Assembly: GCF_947492405.1 (NCBI RefSeq)
Contig: NZ_CANLMP010000002.1
Coordinates: forward strand, 682,001 to 746,000
Length of the DNA stretch: 64,000 nucleotides
Source: an uncultured Aquimarina sp.
Lineage (GTDB): Bacteria; Bacteroidota; Bacteroidia; Flavobacteriales; Flavobacteriaceae
Direction of reading: 5' to 3'
Shown piece by piece: positions 32,227 to 41,612 of this stretch. The notes under the pieces are model-generated. The model saw nothing but the letters and a program-made list of their open reading frames with translations. It did not search any database and was not told where the DNA came from. Positions within the stretch are counted from its first letter, which is position 1. Every line of letters begins with the position of its first letter. The position numbers and the translations under genes were made by a program.

Positions 32227-33542
32227 TCAATCGTTGGTTGTTTACACAAATAGATAATAGTGCTTTAATTATATTTAGAGTTTTTTTTGGGTTTCTCATT
32301 ACAGCAGAATCCTTTGGGGCTATTCTTACTGGCTGGGTTAGAAGGACTCTTGTAGAGCCTCAATTTACTTTTAATTTTATTGGTTTAGATTTCCTGCAAC
32401 CGCTCCCTGGCAATGGCATGTATTACTATTTTGCTTTGATGGGTATTTTCGGAATATTTATTATGATTGGTTTTAAATATAGATGGAGCATGATTGCCTA
32501 TACAATGTTATGGGCTGGTGTTTACTATATGCAAAAATCATCCTACAACAATCATTATTACCTATTACTTTTACTTTGTATTCTTATGAGCTCATTACCT
32601 GCTGGAAATTATTTTTCTGTGGATGTAAAGAAAAACCCAGCGCTTAAGAGAATATCCATGCCCAGGTGGTGTGTCCTTTTTATTATTATCCAATTATGGA
32701 TTGTATACACCTACGCATCTGTGGCTAAATTATATCCCGATTGGTTAGATTATACCGTAGCTAAAAATTTAATGCTTTCCCGAGCAAATTATCCGATTGT
32801 TGGAGAATTATTACAACAACATTGGTCACATGTAAGTATTACTTATTTTGGAATTTTATTCGATCTGCTAATCATCCCGTTATTACTATGGAGAAGAACC
32901 CGTCTCACTGCTTTTATTATAAGTATCTTTTTCCACTTATTTAACTCTATTGTATTTCAGATAGGGATATTTCCATACTTATCATTAGCGTTTACTGTGT
33001 TTTTCTTTTCCAAAGAACGTATGCATCGCATGTTTATGCCAAAAAAAGAGTTTTATACAACAAATGAGTTGATCATTCCTTCTTACCGGAAATTTTTGAT
33101 CCCAGCATTGACAATTTGGTTCGTGATTCAACTTGCTTTACCAATCCGTCATTGGTTTATCCCTGGTGATGTCTTATGGACAGAAGAAGGGCACAAACTA
33201 AGCTGGAGGATGATGCTTCGTGGGAGATCAGGGTTTACTAATTTTTATGTTGAGGATAAGGACAACCCAGGAAAAAGACAGAAAACCGACAAGAATCAAT
33301 ACCTCTCCAAGAAACAACGTCGTTTAGTAAATACCAAACCTGATGCTATATGGCAATTCGCTCAATTTCTTAAAGAAGAACAACTAAAAGAAGGAAGAAA
33401 TATAGCAGTATACGTTCGTAGTAATGTATCTGTTAATGGTAAAAAATCAAAAGTTTTAATTGATCCTGATACAGATTTAGCAAGTGTAGGATGGAATTAT
33501 TTCACAACCAATCCTTGGGTAATTAAGTATGATGAAGAATAG
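32223..33542 (+). CDS. HTTM/vitamin K-dependent carboxylase-like membrane protein
   Basis: 439 residues with about eight hydrophobic helices, starting in the pattern INRWLFTQIDNSALIIFRVF and containing GVYYMQKSSYNNHYYLLLLL and YASVAKLYPDW. These are hallmarks of the HTTM family, relatives of gamma-glutamyl carboxylase. The C-terminal soluble part (GHKLSWRMMLRGRSGFTNFY) also fits the carboxylase-like group. The substrate in bacteria is unknown. It starts inside the last codons of ribF and is followed by the kinase gene with a 14-base overlap. Confidence 0.85.
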   Translation: MINRWLFTQIDNSALIIFRVFFGFLITAESFGAILTGWVRRTLVEPQFTFNFIGLDFLQPLPGNGMYYYFALMGIFGIFIMIGFKYRWSMIAYTMLWAGVYYMQKSSYNNHYYLLLLLCILMSSLPAGNYFSVDVKKNPALKRISMPRWCVLFIIIQLWIVYTYASVAKLYPDWLDYTVAKNLMLSRANYPIVGELLQQHWSHVSITYFGILFDLLIIPLLLWRRTRLTAFIISIFFHLFNSIVFQIGIFPYLSLAFTVFFFSKERMHRMFMPKKEFYTTNELIIPSYRKFLIPALTIWFVIQLALPIRHWFIPGDVLWTEEGHKLSWRMMLRGRSGFTNFYVEDKDNPGKRQKTDKNQYLSKKQRRLVNTKPDAIWQFAQFLKEEQLKEGRNIAVYVRSNVSVNGKKSKVLIDPDTDLASVGWNYFTTNPWVIKYDEE

Positions 33543-35427
33543 ACTCCTTTACATATGTATCATACTTATTTCATTTTCTATAAATGCTCAGGAAAAGAAA
33601 GACTGGTACTCTGCTTTTGGTGAAACTCCGGCCTTGGTAGATTCATATCTTTATAATGAATTAAAAAATGCTGAAGATTTTCAAGAAAGGGCAAAACTAA
33701 TCGATACGATTTCATCCATTCATATTCAAACAGGAATTACAGATTCTATAATATATTATGGGAACCTTCTTCGAGATGAAATAATATCGCAAAAAGAATT
33801 GCTTTTAAATCGTAATTTCTATCTATCTAAAGCTTATCACATTCTCGGAAAAGGAAAATTGGAGAAAGGACTTTATGATGATGCGATGAAACATCATCTC
33901 GATGGTATTGAAATATCCCCTATTGAGGAGATGGAAAAAATGCATAATCTGCATCAGATTGCATTAGGAGTTGTATACCTTCATCAAATAGAAGTCGAAA
34001 CTGCACTATCAATATTCGAAACCTGTATAAAGAATACCCAAGATAAAGAAGTATTACTTTTAGCAAAAAAATATAAAGCGGACATACTATTATTTCAAGA
34101 AAAAATTGAAGAAGCTAAAGAAAACTATAAGGAAGCTCAAAAACTTCTTCTTACTCAAAAAAACATTAAAATTGGTTTAGACATTACAATAAGACTAGGC
34201 AGAATTGAAGTTTTGGAAAACAAACTGGAACAGGGCCTAGAACATTTTATATCCGCAAAAGATCAAGCATTAAAACATCACTATTACGACCTTTATATAG
34301 ACGCAGTACTTAGAGTTGGCATTATATATTATAGACAAGGACATTTAGAAGCTGCAGAAATGATATTATCTACAGCCTACGCAAACACAGTACAATGGAA
34401 CAAGCTCGAACTACAACGGGATGTAATCATGGTGCTTAGGAATATAAAAGTCGCAGAGAAAGATTATGAGAATGCCTATAATCTTATGACCCAATACCTC
34501 TCTATTTCTAACCAAATTCTAGATAATCAGAATAAAGTTATAGCAAAAGAAATGGAAGCTAAATATCAAACGCTACAAAAAGAAAAAGAGATATTATCGC
34601 TTAAAGAAGAACAACTACTTAAAGAAAGTGAAATTAAAAGACAACGAACAATCAAAAAAGCTTTTTTGATTGGTTTTCTAATTATATTAATTCCAGTAAC
34701 TGCCCTGTTATTTTTATACTTCCAGAAATTAAAAACACAAATAGCATTAAACAAATCTCAAAAAGAGGTGAATTCTCAAAAAGTGTATGGATTGATGAAA
34801 GATCAGGAACTCAATCTCGTGAAAGCAACTATGGATGGGCAGAATAAAGAACGTAAACGTCTGGCAAGAGAATTACACGATAGTATTGGAGGTAATTTAG
34901 CTAGTATTAAACTACAACTTTCTTCTAATACAAGTAGTAATGAAAATATGCAGACAAAAATATTAAATCAAATAGACGAAACATACCATCAAGTGCGCGA
35001 TTTATCTCACAACCTTGCTTCAAAAAAGTTTCAAAATAATGGAATTTCAACATTAATAAAAGAATATGTAAATAATATTGAACAAGGCAGTACTCAAAAA
35101 ATTTCTTTCAATCCTCATCCCGAAGAAAAAATTAATGAGATAGAAAACCCTTTAAAGGAGGAACTTTTCAAAATCATTCAGGAATTATTAACGAATACTT
35201 TAAAACATGCCAAAGCGAATCAAATAGATATCTATCTAAATCAATATCAGACTATACTGCAGCTTATGTTTGAGGATAATGGTATCGGTTTTAATTCCGA
35301 AAAAATAGCTGAAGGTATTGGTTTTAAGAACATCAAAAACCGCCTTCACTCCTTATCAGGTAACATGGTTATAGATTCTGCTGTAGATAGAGGTACAGTA
35401 ATTAATATAGAGATTCCAGTATCATAA
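33529..35427 (+). CDS. TPR sensor histidine kinase (HisKA_3 type)
   Basis: 632 residues: a signal peptide (ends INAQE), a periplasmic TPR region of about 300 residues, one membrane helix (FLIGFLIILIPVTALLFLYF, about residues 380-400), a coiled coil, and a cytoplasmic kinase. The phospho-acceptor region reads KERKRLARELHDSIGGNLAS with His450. The ATPase has ELLTNTLKHAKA (N box) and EDNGIGFN (G1 box). This is the NarL/DesK-type kinase. No response regulator is adjacent, so its partner is encoded elsewhere. The gene overlaps HTTM by 14 bases. Confidence 0.92.
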   Translation: MMKNRLLYICIILISFSINAQEKKDWYSAFGETPALVDSYLYNELKNAEDFQERAKLIDTISSIHIQTGITDSIIYYGNLLRDEIISQKELLLNRNFYLSKAYHILGKGKLEKGLYDDAMKHHLDGIEISPIEEMEKMHNLHQIALGVVYLHQIEVETALSIFETCIKNTQDKEVLLLAKKYKADILLFQEKIEEAKENYKEAQKLLLTQKNIKIGLDITIRLGRIEVLENKLEQGLEHFISAKDQALKHHYYDLYIDAVLRVGIIYYRQGHLEAAEMILSTAYANTVQWNKLELQRDVIMVLRNIKVAEKDYENAYNLMTQYLSISNQILDNQNKVIAKEMEAKYQTLQKEKEILSLKEEQLLKESEIKRQRTIKKAFLIGFLIILIPVTALLFLYFQKLKTQIALNKSQKEVNSQKVYGLMKDQELNLVKATMDGQNKERKRLARELHDSIGGNLASIKLQLSSNTSSNENMQTKILNQIDETYHQVRDLSHNLASKKFQNNGISTLIKEYVNNIEQGSTQKISFNPHPEEKINEIENPLKEELFKIIQELLTNTLKHAKANQIDIYLNQYQTILQLMFEDNGIGFNSEKIAEGIGFKNIKNRLHSLSGNMVIDSAVDRGTVINIEIPVS

Positions 35428-35495
35428 GACTCCACTTAATAAGTATAAACCAATCCAGTCATATTAAAAAATAAGGACTGTGATAGAATAAAATA

Positions 35496-36077
35496 TTATT
35501 TTCTTAACCACGTATCAGGATCTAAATAAAACATTTTACGATTTCCTTGTATAGCGTCTTTATCACGCAACCACCAATATGGAAAAGGTGTTGTAATAGA
35601 ATAATGCAGATGTGGAGGTTTACCTACCGCATTCCCAGTATTACCAACGGTTCCTAATTTGGTTCCTGATGCAACGGGTTGAAAAGGAAAAGCATCTATT
35701 TCATCCAGATGCGCATAATAATGAAATCGCCATTTAGGTCCCAAAACCATAACGGTCTTCCCTCCTTTTCCTCCTTCATAGGTATACATTACAATTCCAT
35801 AAGTAGACGAGATAACATCAGTGCCTTTTTTTTCAAAAATATCAATACCTTTATGTGTAACAGAACTACCCCAGGGATATGCCCAAAAGGAATGATCATC
35901 CCAATCTCTAATAGTTGCTCCTTGTACAGGAATAATCATTTTTTGAGGCAGTAAAAACCCTAAACCGATAACTAATATCGGTATTAATGTAAATCTTCGA
36001 GTTCTTTTATTTCTGTATAAAGAACCCATTAAGATTAAAAGCGAAGCTAAAAAACGACGTGTAGTACTGGTAATCAT
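35496..36077 (-). CDS. M23 family peptidase (LytM-like)
   Basis: 193 residues with an N-terminal membrane segment (LIPILVIGLGFLLPQ). The catalytic zinc motifs are HKGIDIFEKKG (HxxxD) and PPHLHYS (HxH), with VGNTGNAVG between. M23 enzymes cut peptide cross-links of peptidoglycan (endopeptidase). The domain is compact, without the usual coiled-coil or LysM parts, and probably faces the periplasm. It is transcribed opposite to the kinase gene. Confidence 0.92.
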   Translation of the reverse strand: MITSTTRRFLASLLILMGSLYRNKRTRRFTLIPILVIGLGFLLPQKMIIPVQGATIRDWDDHSFWAYPWGSSVTHKGIDIFEKKGTDVISSTYGIVMYTYEGGKGGKTVMVLGPKWRFHYYAHLDEIDAFPFQPVASGTKLGTVGNTGNAVGKPPHLHYSITTPFPYWWLRDKDAIQGNRKMFYLDPDTWLRK

Positions 36078-36133
36078 ATACTAAATATACGATATATGCT
36101 CCTATCTTTTGAAGCTAATAAAACTAGAAGAAA

Positions 36134-36162
36134 AACGAGGTTCCTTTTCAGGAAACCTCGTT
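36134..36162 (-). terminator. Terminator of the small-peptide genes
   Basis: AACGAGGTT and AACCTCGTT form a nine-base stem with two further pairs inside. On the minus strand it is followed by TTTTTC. It lies 11 bases after the stop of the second peptide gene. Confidence 0.75.
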
Positions 36163-36172
36163 AACAATTAAT

Positions 36173-36331
36173 TTACAACAAACAGTTTCCCATAAAACAG
36201 CGAACTGGACACCATTGATTTGTGGTATGAGAATTACCTCCTGTACACCAGTAGATATTTCCATTTCCCTTAATTTGATGTTGTTCAGATTTGCTTAACG
36301 CTCTACCGAAATCTAAAATTGATTTTTTCAT
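36173..36331 (-). CDS. Small Cys-rich peptide with bacteriocin-like leader (second of two)
   Basis: 52 residues, too short for most gene finders. The leader MKKSILDFGRALSKSEQHQI is almost the same as that of the neighbouring peptide, but the expected Gly-Gly cleavage point is Gly-Asn (KGNG). The core holds four cysteines (YWCTGG, WCPVRCF, NCLL), enough for two disulfides. Such leader-core peptides are exported by C39-peptidase ABC transporters in known systems; none is in this window. The start lies 27 bases downstream of the first peptide's stop. Confidence 0.65.
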   Translation of the reverse strand: MKKSILDFGRALSKSEQHQIKGNGNIYWCTGGNSHTTNQWCPVRCFMGNCLL

Positions 36332-36358
36332 GAGTAAAATAATTTAAAAACTGTTGAA

Positions 36359-36601
36359 TTAATATTCAGGGCAACACATTCCATTTTGAACCCTACCAAG
36401 GCATCTACCACCTGGAAAAGGAGATCCATTAGATGTTCCAGCAGCGGTATATGAGCAAACTTCTCCTCTAGAATCAACCCATTCTACAACATAATTACTA
36501 GTACATCCGCAAGCCTCAAAACGTCCTAGCTTCCCCCCTGAAATTTCTTTCTGTTCAGATTTGCTAATTACTTTCCCTAAGTTTAACAATGATTTTTTCA
36601 T
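36359..36601 (-). CDS. Small Cys-rich double-glycine leader peptide (first of two)
   Basis: 80 residues. Leader: MKKSLLNLGKVISKSEQKEI then Ser-Gly-Gly (22-23), the classical double-glycine cut. Core of 57 residues with six cysteines (ACGC, EVCSY, GRCLG, GMCCPEY) and many Gly and Ser. This is the architecture of ribosomally made bacteriocin-type or signalling peptides in Bacteroidetes. No modification enzyme or transporter gene is adjacent. A dyad at 36629-36654 (CCTTGA/TCAAGG) lies upstream of the start. Confidence 0.75.
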   Translation of the reverse strand: MKKSLLNLGKVISKSEQKEISGGKLGRFEACGCTSNYVVEWVDSRGEVCSYTAAGTSNGSPFPGGRCLGRVQNGMCCPEY

Positions 36602-36628
36602 AAGTAATAATTTAATAAATGATTAAGT

Positions 36629-36654
36629 CCTTGAACATTTTACGACACTCAAGG
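36629..36654 (-). promoter_or_regulatory. Inverted repeat upstream of the peptide genes
   Basis: CCTTGA and TCAAGG are 14 bases apart, about 28 bases upstream of the first peptide start. The place fits an operator for these peptides; the regulator is unknown. Confidence 0.3.
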
Positions 36655-36813
36655 TTTGTGTCCATTCCAACACCCTAAAACTTGATTTATTACCCCGTAT
36701 TACTGCATCTTATTTTAAAAAAATACAGATCTACATACTATCAATGCAAGAATTGAAAAACATAACAGGGAATTTTTACTTTTTTTTCAAATTCTTTTTT
36801 TGATTACTTTTAG

Positions 36814-36837
36814 AACCTCTATAAAACATTAGAGGTT
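36814..36837 (+). promoter_or_regulatory. Inverted repeat upstream of the sigma gene
   Basis: AACCTCTA and TAGAGGTT are perfect partners around an eight-base loop, 58 bases before the sigma factor start. No T tract of terminator length follows, so an operator is more likely. Confidence 0.35.
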
Positions 36838-36894
36838 TCCATAGAAAATACTGGAACAATCAACACAAAAACCTGAAAGGAAATCGCTATCTAA

Positions 36895-37491
36895 ATGAGT
36901 GACCAGAAGTTAAAAAAGATAATGGAAGAAGCTATTCAAGGAAATGAATTAGCTTTTGATTATTTCCTTCAAGATGTATTCAAAAAATTGAAACCACAAC
37001 TCTTATCTCTAACCAACTCTGAATCTGAAGTTCAAGATATTTTTATAGTTTCTATGCAAAAGTTTTGGGAACGATTTGTTGTAAACCAGGAACAAACACC
37101 TAAAAACAGTACTGCATATATATATACTATGTGCAAAAATGCCTGGTTGATCTCTAAACGCAATGGCTGGAATTCTTTTGCATTAAAAGATGATCTGTAC
37201 CAGTTAAGGGATAAAGAACAGGTAACTAATCAGAATACACAAGATGCTATTAAAGATTTGGAACAAGAATGGTTACAAAAAAGAGCCTTATCAGAAGCAT
37301 TAGAAGGTTTATCTCCTAAATGCAAGACACTCATGGAATCAGAAATAGATCCCGAAATAAAATTAAAAGATTTACAACGACAATTAGGGTTTCAGAACTA
37401 TCAATCTTTGGTACAAGCGAAATACAATTGTAAAAAAAGACTTATTAAAAAGGTTTATGAGATATTTGACCAGTTAATAACATATAAGTAA
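36895..37491 (+). CDS. Sigma-70 family (ECF-like) RNA polymerase sigma factor
   Basis: 198 residues. A region-2-like part is seen at LAFDYFLQDVFKKLKPQL and SEVQDIFIVSMQKFWERF, and the region 4 helix-turn-helix at LEGLSPKCKTLMESEI with LQRQLGFQNYQSLVQAKYNC. It is a divergent Bacteroidetes ECF type. The gene behind it, one base after its stop, encodes a membrane TPR protein that probably acts as anti-sigma or partner. The two face a convergent TPR-CHAT gene. Confidence 0.88.
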   Translation: MSDQKLKKIMEEAIQGNELAFDYFLQDVFKKLKPQLLSLTNSESEVQDIFIVSMQKFWERFVVNQEQTPKNSTAYIYTMCKNAWLISKRNGWNSFALKDDLYQLRDKEQVTNQNTQDAIKDLEQEWLQKRALSEALEGLSPKCKTLMESEIDPEIKLKDLQRQLGFQNYQSLVQAKYNCKKRLIKKVYEIFDQLITYK

Positions 37492-37492
37492 G

Positions 37493-38245
37493 ATGGAAGA
37501 AAGAGAAAGCAAAGACATATTACTTATTGTGAGATATTTTGATCTTGATCTTTCTGAAGAAGAAATGGTCGAATTCGATAAAAGAATCGCACAAGAGCCT
37601 GCTTTTAGACATAAAGTAAAAAAGTACTCCAAAAGCAAAAATCTTGTCAATCAATCTTTTAAAAATAAAAAACAAGAACGACGAATTAATAAATGGAAGG
37701 AACTAATTTCCGACAAACAATCCCCTTCTAAATCTTATCAAACTTTAAAATGGATCAAAGGAATTGCAGCTATCCTTATCGTTCTAATTTCCACTTGGTA
37801 CTATATACATCAAACTACTTATGTTAATTTAGAAAAACTAACTGATTATGCCTGGGAGAAAAAAGTAGGTTTTGATAATTACCTCGTAAGAAATAACAAC
37901 ACAGAGACTTCTAAAAAAATAATCCTCGAAGCTTATAAATCTTTTGAAAAAGAGGAATATGACCTAACAATTAGTATGCTTAAAAAATATAATTCTTCGC
38001 TGCTCTATTATGAAGACGCATTACTTATACGGGCATTATCAAATCATAAAACCGGTCGTACTACTATTGCGTTGCAAACATTGGATTCATTAATTAATCT
38101 ACCGTCAAAACGACTTCATAAAGAAGCATTATGGTATAAAGGTCTTATCTATCTAGATATAAAAGATCTGGAGACAGCAAAAAAATACCTTGAAATCCCT
38201 AATGACAAAAATTCTGAAATACAATTAAAAGAAGCCTTGAACTAA
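37493..38245 (+). CDS. Membrane TPR protein, probable anti-sigma partner
   Basis: 250 residues. A cytoplasmic N-terminus (MEERESKDILLIVRYFDLDL, then LSEEEMVEFDKRIAQEP) resembles the start of anti-sigma domains that read FDLYLLGELSEEE. A membrane helix (WIKGIAAILIVLISTWYYI, about residues 84-102) leads to a periplasmic TPR-like region (ALIRALSNHKTGRTTIALQT). The position one base behind the sigma gene supports an anti-sigma role (inference). Its last 21 bases overlap the end of the convergent CHAT gene. Confidence 0.75.
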   Translation: MEERESKDILLIVRYFDLDLSEEEMVEFDKRIAQEPAFRHKVKKYSKSKNLVNQSFKNKKQERRINKWKELISDKQSPSKSYQTLKWIKGIAAILIVLISTWYYIHQTTYVNLEKLTDYAWEKKVGFDNYLVRNNNTETSKKIILEAYKSFEKEEYDLTISMLKKYNSSLLYYEDALLIRALSNHKTGRTTIALQTLDSLINLPSKRLHKEALWYKGLIYLDIKDLETAKKYLEIPNDKNSEIQLKEALN

Positions 38246-41200
38246 CTTTTTCTTAAAAAACAATAGTATTACTATACCGCATAAACCAATAATAAAATAT
38301 ATCATCCTATTGGATACGGCGGGAGCATCAATTTCTAAAGGTGAATTATCTCCTAGCACATAAAATCCTCCCCAATATAGTGGATGATTTGTAAATACAT
38401 CTGCGGTTTTTATATATTGAATTTTCGCTTGTTGCAGTGCTCTGGCTTTATCCATTCCTTTATTAAGATTCTGATAAAATCCTTTCATAATATAAGGTGT
38501 AGTTTTATCTGGAACTTCCCAGCTAGTTAACAAAAGACTCTTAGTACCTGCATACTGAAACGCCGTCCCTAAACTAAGAATACCTTCGCCTTTGGCTATT
38601 TTACCTACTCCTGTATTGCAGGCAGTAAGTACAGTTAAATCAGACGGAATATCTAAGGCATACAACTCATGACTGTATAACAAGTTATCTTCTACTGAAT
38701 CTTCAACTTTAGTAAAATAAATCTTAGAATTTCCTGGATTTTTATTATCTACTTCTCCATGTAAAGCTAAATGTAGTATACTATATTGATTGGCGTTTTT
38801 CTTAAAATTTGCTTCTATAGCCTCTGAACCGAAAAAATAATTTCCTTTTACAATATTTGATATCGCTTTTATTTCATCACGTGTTCCTGGTAAATCTTCT
38901 TTAGAGTTTCTAAATTTTTCTAAATCTAATACATCCCCTTCTTCGATTGCATCTTTATTAGAAAAAGAAAATGCGAGACACTCTTTACGGAGTTGATTTT
39001 CTATTGCACTTCGATTTACAGAACGAAATAAAACATTTGCAGAATTAGCATAACTTATAGCAAATTCTTGAAGTAAATATGGCAATTCACTCATCTCATC
39101 TTTGTTTACATCAATAGTTAACATAAGATCAAAATTAAGGTACCATAGGGATTCATCTGGAACGATAATTAAGTATTCTCCTTTAAAATTCTTTCTTATG
39201 GGACTAATAAGTTCATTATATAGCTGTACTCCTCCCTTTATATACTCATCTGTATTTTTAAGAGTAATACTTTTTCTGAAGTTCTCTATTTTTTTATCTA
39301 GCTCTGCAATAGATAATTCTTCTACTATGGCAGTATGCTTAGTAATCACAAAAGCATATACGGTATTTTGCTCGACAAAATATTCTAAGAAAGTCGTATT
39401 TTCGTTCAATCTGCTTTGTATTTCTTCAATAGAGACTACTTCACTTTCATACTTCAATCTATAATACTTAGGATAGTCTTTTTCTAAAATCGTTTTTAAC
39501 GAATCTTGTTTTCTAGAAATATCGAGCATTTCATTTTCTACCGTGGAAATATTTGTATCAGAACTACTATTTTCTGTTTCCTGTTGAGATAATTTAGATG
39601 TAGCATCTGCCTTCGCTATTCTCAGGTTTTTTTCTAACACGAGTAATTCTTTAGGCAAATTAGAATATCCTTTAGCATTTGCTTCATTCAATAAATCCTT
39701 TAAAAAACCCGCTTTACTTTTTTCAGAATAATTAAAAGCGCTACTGATGGATTCGTTTGTATCTGGATCCAATAATAACTGTGTAGAGATATTCCCAAAA
39801 AAAACATTCTTAGCATCTCGTGCGAATGTCATTTTGTCCTCCTTATTATATTGAGTACGTCTAATCATTTCTATCAATCGACTAGCTTTTTCGTAGGTAG
39901 CCGCGCTTTCTTTAAGCATCTGCAAATTATTTCCCTTCTTATGTAGCAAGTTTAGCACAAATGCTTTCCGTTCTAGAGATGTCAGTAATCTTGTTGGGCT
40001 TAAAAACATATCAAACTCTCCATGCTGTATTCCATCAATATTGTCAGTCCGTTTATTCGCTACAATTGCCTTTTCCAAATAACCTAATGCTTTATTATAC
40101 TGTTTTCCTGATATTTCGAAAGTAGCTATAAGGTTATAGGATTCGACTACATAAAAACTATGTTCTCCAAAAGTCTTTAACCGAATACCCAGCCCTTTAT
40201 TCGCATATTCGAATGCTGCTTTGTGCTGGTCGATTTCGTGATATAGCTCAGCTAAATATGTATAAAAATAAGCTGTTCTAACATTGTTTTCACCATAAGC
40301 TTTGCGTGCCAAAACAAGTGCTTTTTTAATATACACTACGCCTTCCTCACCTCTTATCAATAAGCCTTTAAGACTATAAGGTAAGGCAAGGTTAGGAAAA
40401 TCTTCACCAAAAGCTTGTAAGCATATTTTTATAGTTTTATCTAAATGAAATAATGATTTTTCTTTGTTTTTTTGAGCATAATAGATATTTGCGATATTAT
40501 AATGCATACGTACCTGATCAGGATGATCCGCTCCCAATTGTAATTCACTTAAGTGAAGAGATTTTATATAATACTCCAGCGCTCTGTTTTGTTCATTATT
40601 ATAACTATACATCAACCCTATATTATTATATAAATCAACAAAATAAAAATTATCCTGTTTATAGACCTTATTAGCAATAATTAATGCTTTTTCAAGATAT
40701 AATAAGGTGTCATCATATAATCCTTGTTCGTAAAAAACATTGCCTATTTGTCGATAAATTTCGGATATCTCAATAGTTTCTTCTATAGCAGCTTTTCTTC
40801 TAATCGCTAGTGCTTTTTCAAAATATTTTAATGCTTCTTCATATGATCCTTTATTAGTATGAACCGTTCCCAAATTAAAATAAGAGATCGCAAAATCAAG
40901 ATGATCCTTTGCTAGGTTTTCTGATCGTAGCTGAAAAGCCTTATTATAATAATCTTGAGCAATTGCAAAATCAGAACCGCTAACTCTATGGTAAGCACCC
41001 AAATTATCCAAGGCCGCAGCTTTCACCTTAGCATTATCAGGTATTTTGGTTTCACTAATTGCCAATGCTTTTTCTGCATGGTATAATGTCTTTTTTAAAT
41101 TGAAAGTACTAAGATAATTTTCTGATATTTTATTATGACTCTCCGCTAATTGAACCCAAGATCTAGTTTTCTCATATATCGATATTGCTTTTTGAAAAGA

Positions 41201-41368
41201 CACAATCGATTCTTTAAAATTTCTATAATACAATAATGAATCGCCTTTTTTATAATATACGCCTGCCGCAATTGTATCCTTGGGTATTTGCGAATATCCG
41301 CTTTTACAGATCAGACAAATAATTGCCAAAAGAGTCCAGCGGAAAGCCTGAGAGGGTTTGAGTGTCAT
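38225..41368 (-). CDS. TPR-CHAT protein with C-terminal membrane helix
   Basis: 1047 residues: an N-terminal signal-like helix, about ten TPR repeats (pattern ALxxYEKALAIRRK), a coiled coil, and a CHAT domain. CHAT is a caspase-related protease fold; its pair is LHLALHGEVDN (His870) and VLTACNTGVGKIAKGEG (Cys917). The C-terminal helix (MIYFIIGLCGIVILLFF) anchors it. Most CHAT proteins cleave one specific substrate; here the substrate is unknown. It converges with and overlaps the sigma/TPR pair, an association I recognise as common in Bacteroidetes, so a regulated-proteolysis loop is plausible. Confidence 0.93.
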   Translation of the reverse strand: MTLKPSQAFRWTLLAIICLICKSGYSQIPKDTIAAGVYYKKGDSLLYYRNFKESIVSFQKAISIYEKTRSWVQLAESHNKISENYLSTFNLKKTLYHAEKALAISETKIPDNAKVKAAALDNLGAYHRVSGSDFAIAQDYYNKAFQLRSENLAKDHLDFAISYFNLGTVHTNKGSYEEALKYFEKALAIRRKAAIEETIEISEIYRQIGNVFYEQGLYDDTLLYLEKALIIANKVYKQDNFYFVDLYNNIGLMYSYNNEQNRALEYYIKSLHLSELQLGADHPDQVRMHYNIANIYYAQKNKEKSLFHLDKTIKICLQAFGEDFPNLALPYSLKGLLIRGEEGVVYIKKALVLARKAYGENNVRTAYFYTYLAELYHEIDQHKAAFEYANKGLGIRLKTFGEHSFYVVESYNLIATFEISGKQYNKALGYLEKAIVANKRTDNIDGIQHGEFDMFLSPTRLLTSLERKAFVLNLLHKKGNNLQMLKESAATYEKASRLIEMIRRTQYNKEDKMTFARDAKNVFFGNISTQLLLDPDTNESISSAFNYSEKSKAGFLKDLLNEANAKGYSNLPKELLVLEKNLRIAKADATSKLSQQETENSSSDTNISTVENEMLDISRKQDSLKTILEKDYPKYYRLKYESEVVSIEEIQSRLNENTTFLEYFVEQNTVYAFVITKHTAIVEELSIAELDKKIENFRKSITLKNTDEYIKGGVQLYNELISPIRKNFKGEYLIIVPDESLWYLNFDLMLTIDVNKDEMSELPYLLQEFAISYANSANVLFRSVNRSAIENQLRKECLAFSFSNKDAIEEGDVLDLEKFRNSKEDLPGTRDEIKAISNIVKGNYFFGSEAIEANFKKNANQYSILHLALHGEVDNKNPGNSKIYFTKVEDSVEDNLLYSHELYALDIPSDLTVLTACNTGVGKIAKGEGILSLGTAFQYAGTKSLLLTSWEVPDKTTPYIMKGFYQNLNKGMDKARALQQAKIQYIKTADVFTNHPLYWGGFYVLGDNSPLEIDAPAVSNRMIYFIIGLCGIVILLFFKKKLVQGFF

Positions 41369-41480
41369 GTGTGAGTTTTAAGAAGTCGAGTAAATGTAAT
41401 TAAAATTACAAATCCAGTTACGTTATTTTATTATTTTAAAGCTTTCAAAACCCACACTTTTCTTTAAATTTGCTGCTTTA

Positions 41481-41602
41481 ACGCGAAAAGGGATAGCAGC
41501 GGCATCCTTTTTTAATCCGTGCTCTGAGCGAAGTCGAAGAGTAGGGATTAAAAAAGATATAGCGGATAGCCTGACCACGAGGAAACGAGTGGAATCGCCC
41601 AA
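41481..41602 (+). repeat. Dispersed roughly 120-bp repeat, copy B
   Basis: Starts GGGATAGCAGCGGCATCCTT, then CTCTGAGCGAAGTCGAAGAG (hairpin), then GATATAGCGGATAGCCTGACC and a final AACGAGTGGAATCGCCC. Blocks and order match copy A at 30319-30436 with about three quarters of bases the same by eye. It ends ten bases before the serS ATG. Confidence 0.75.
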
Positions 41603-41612
41603 AACAAAAACC

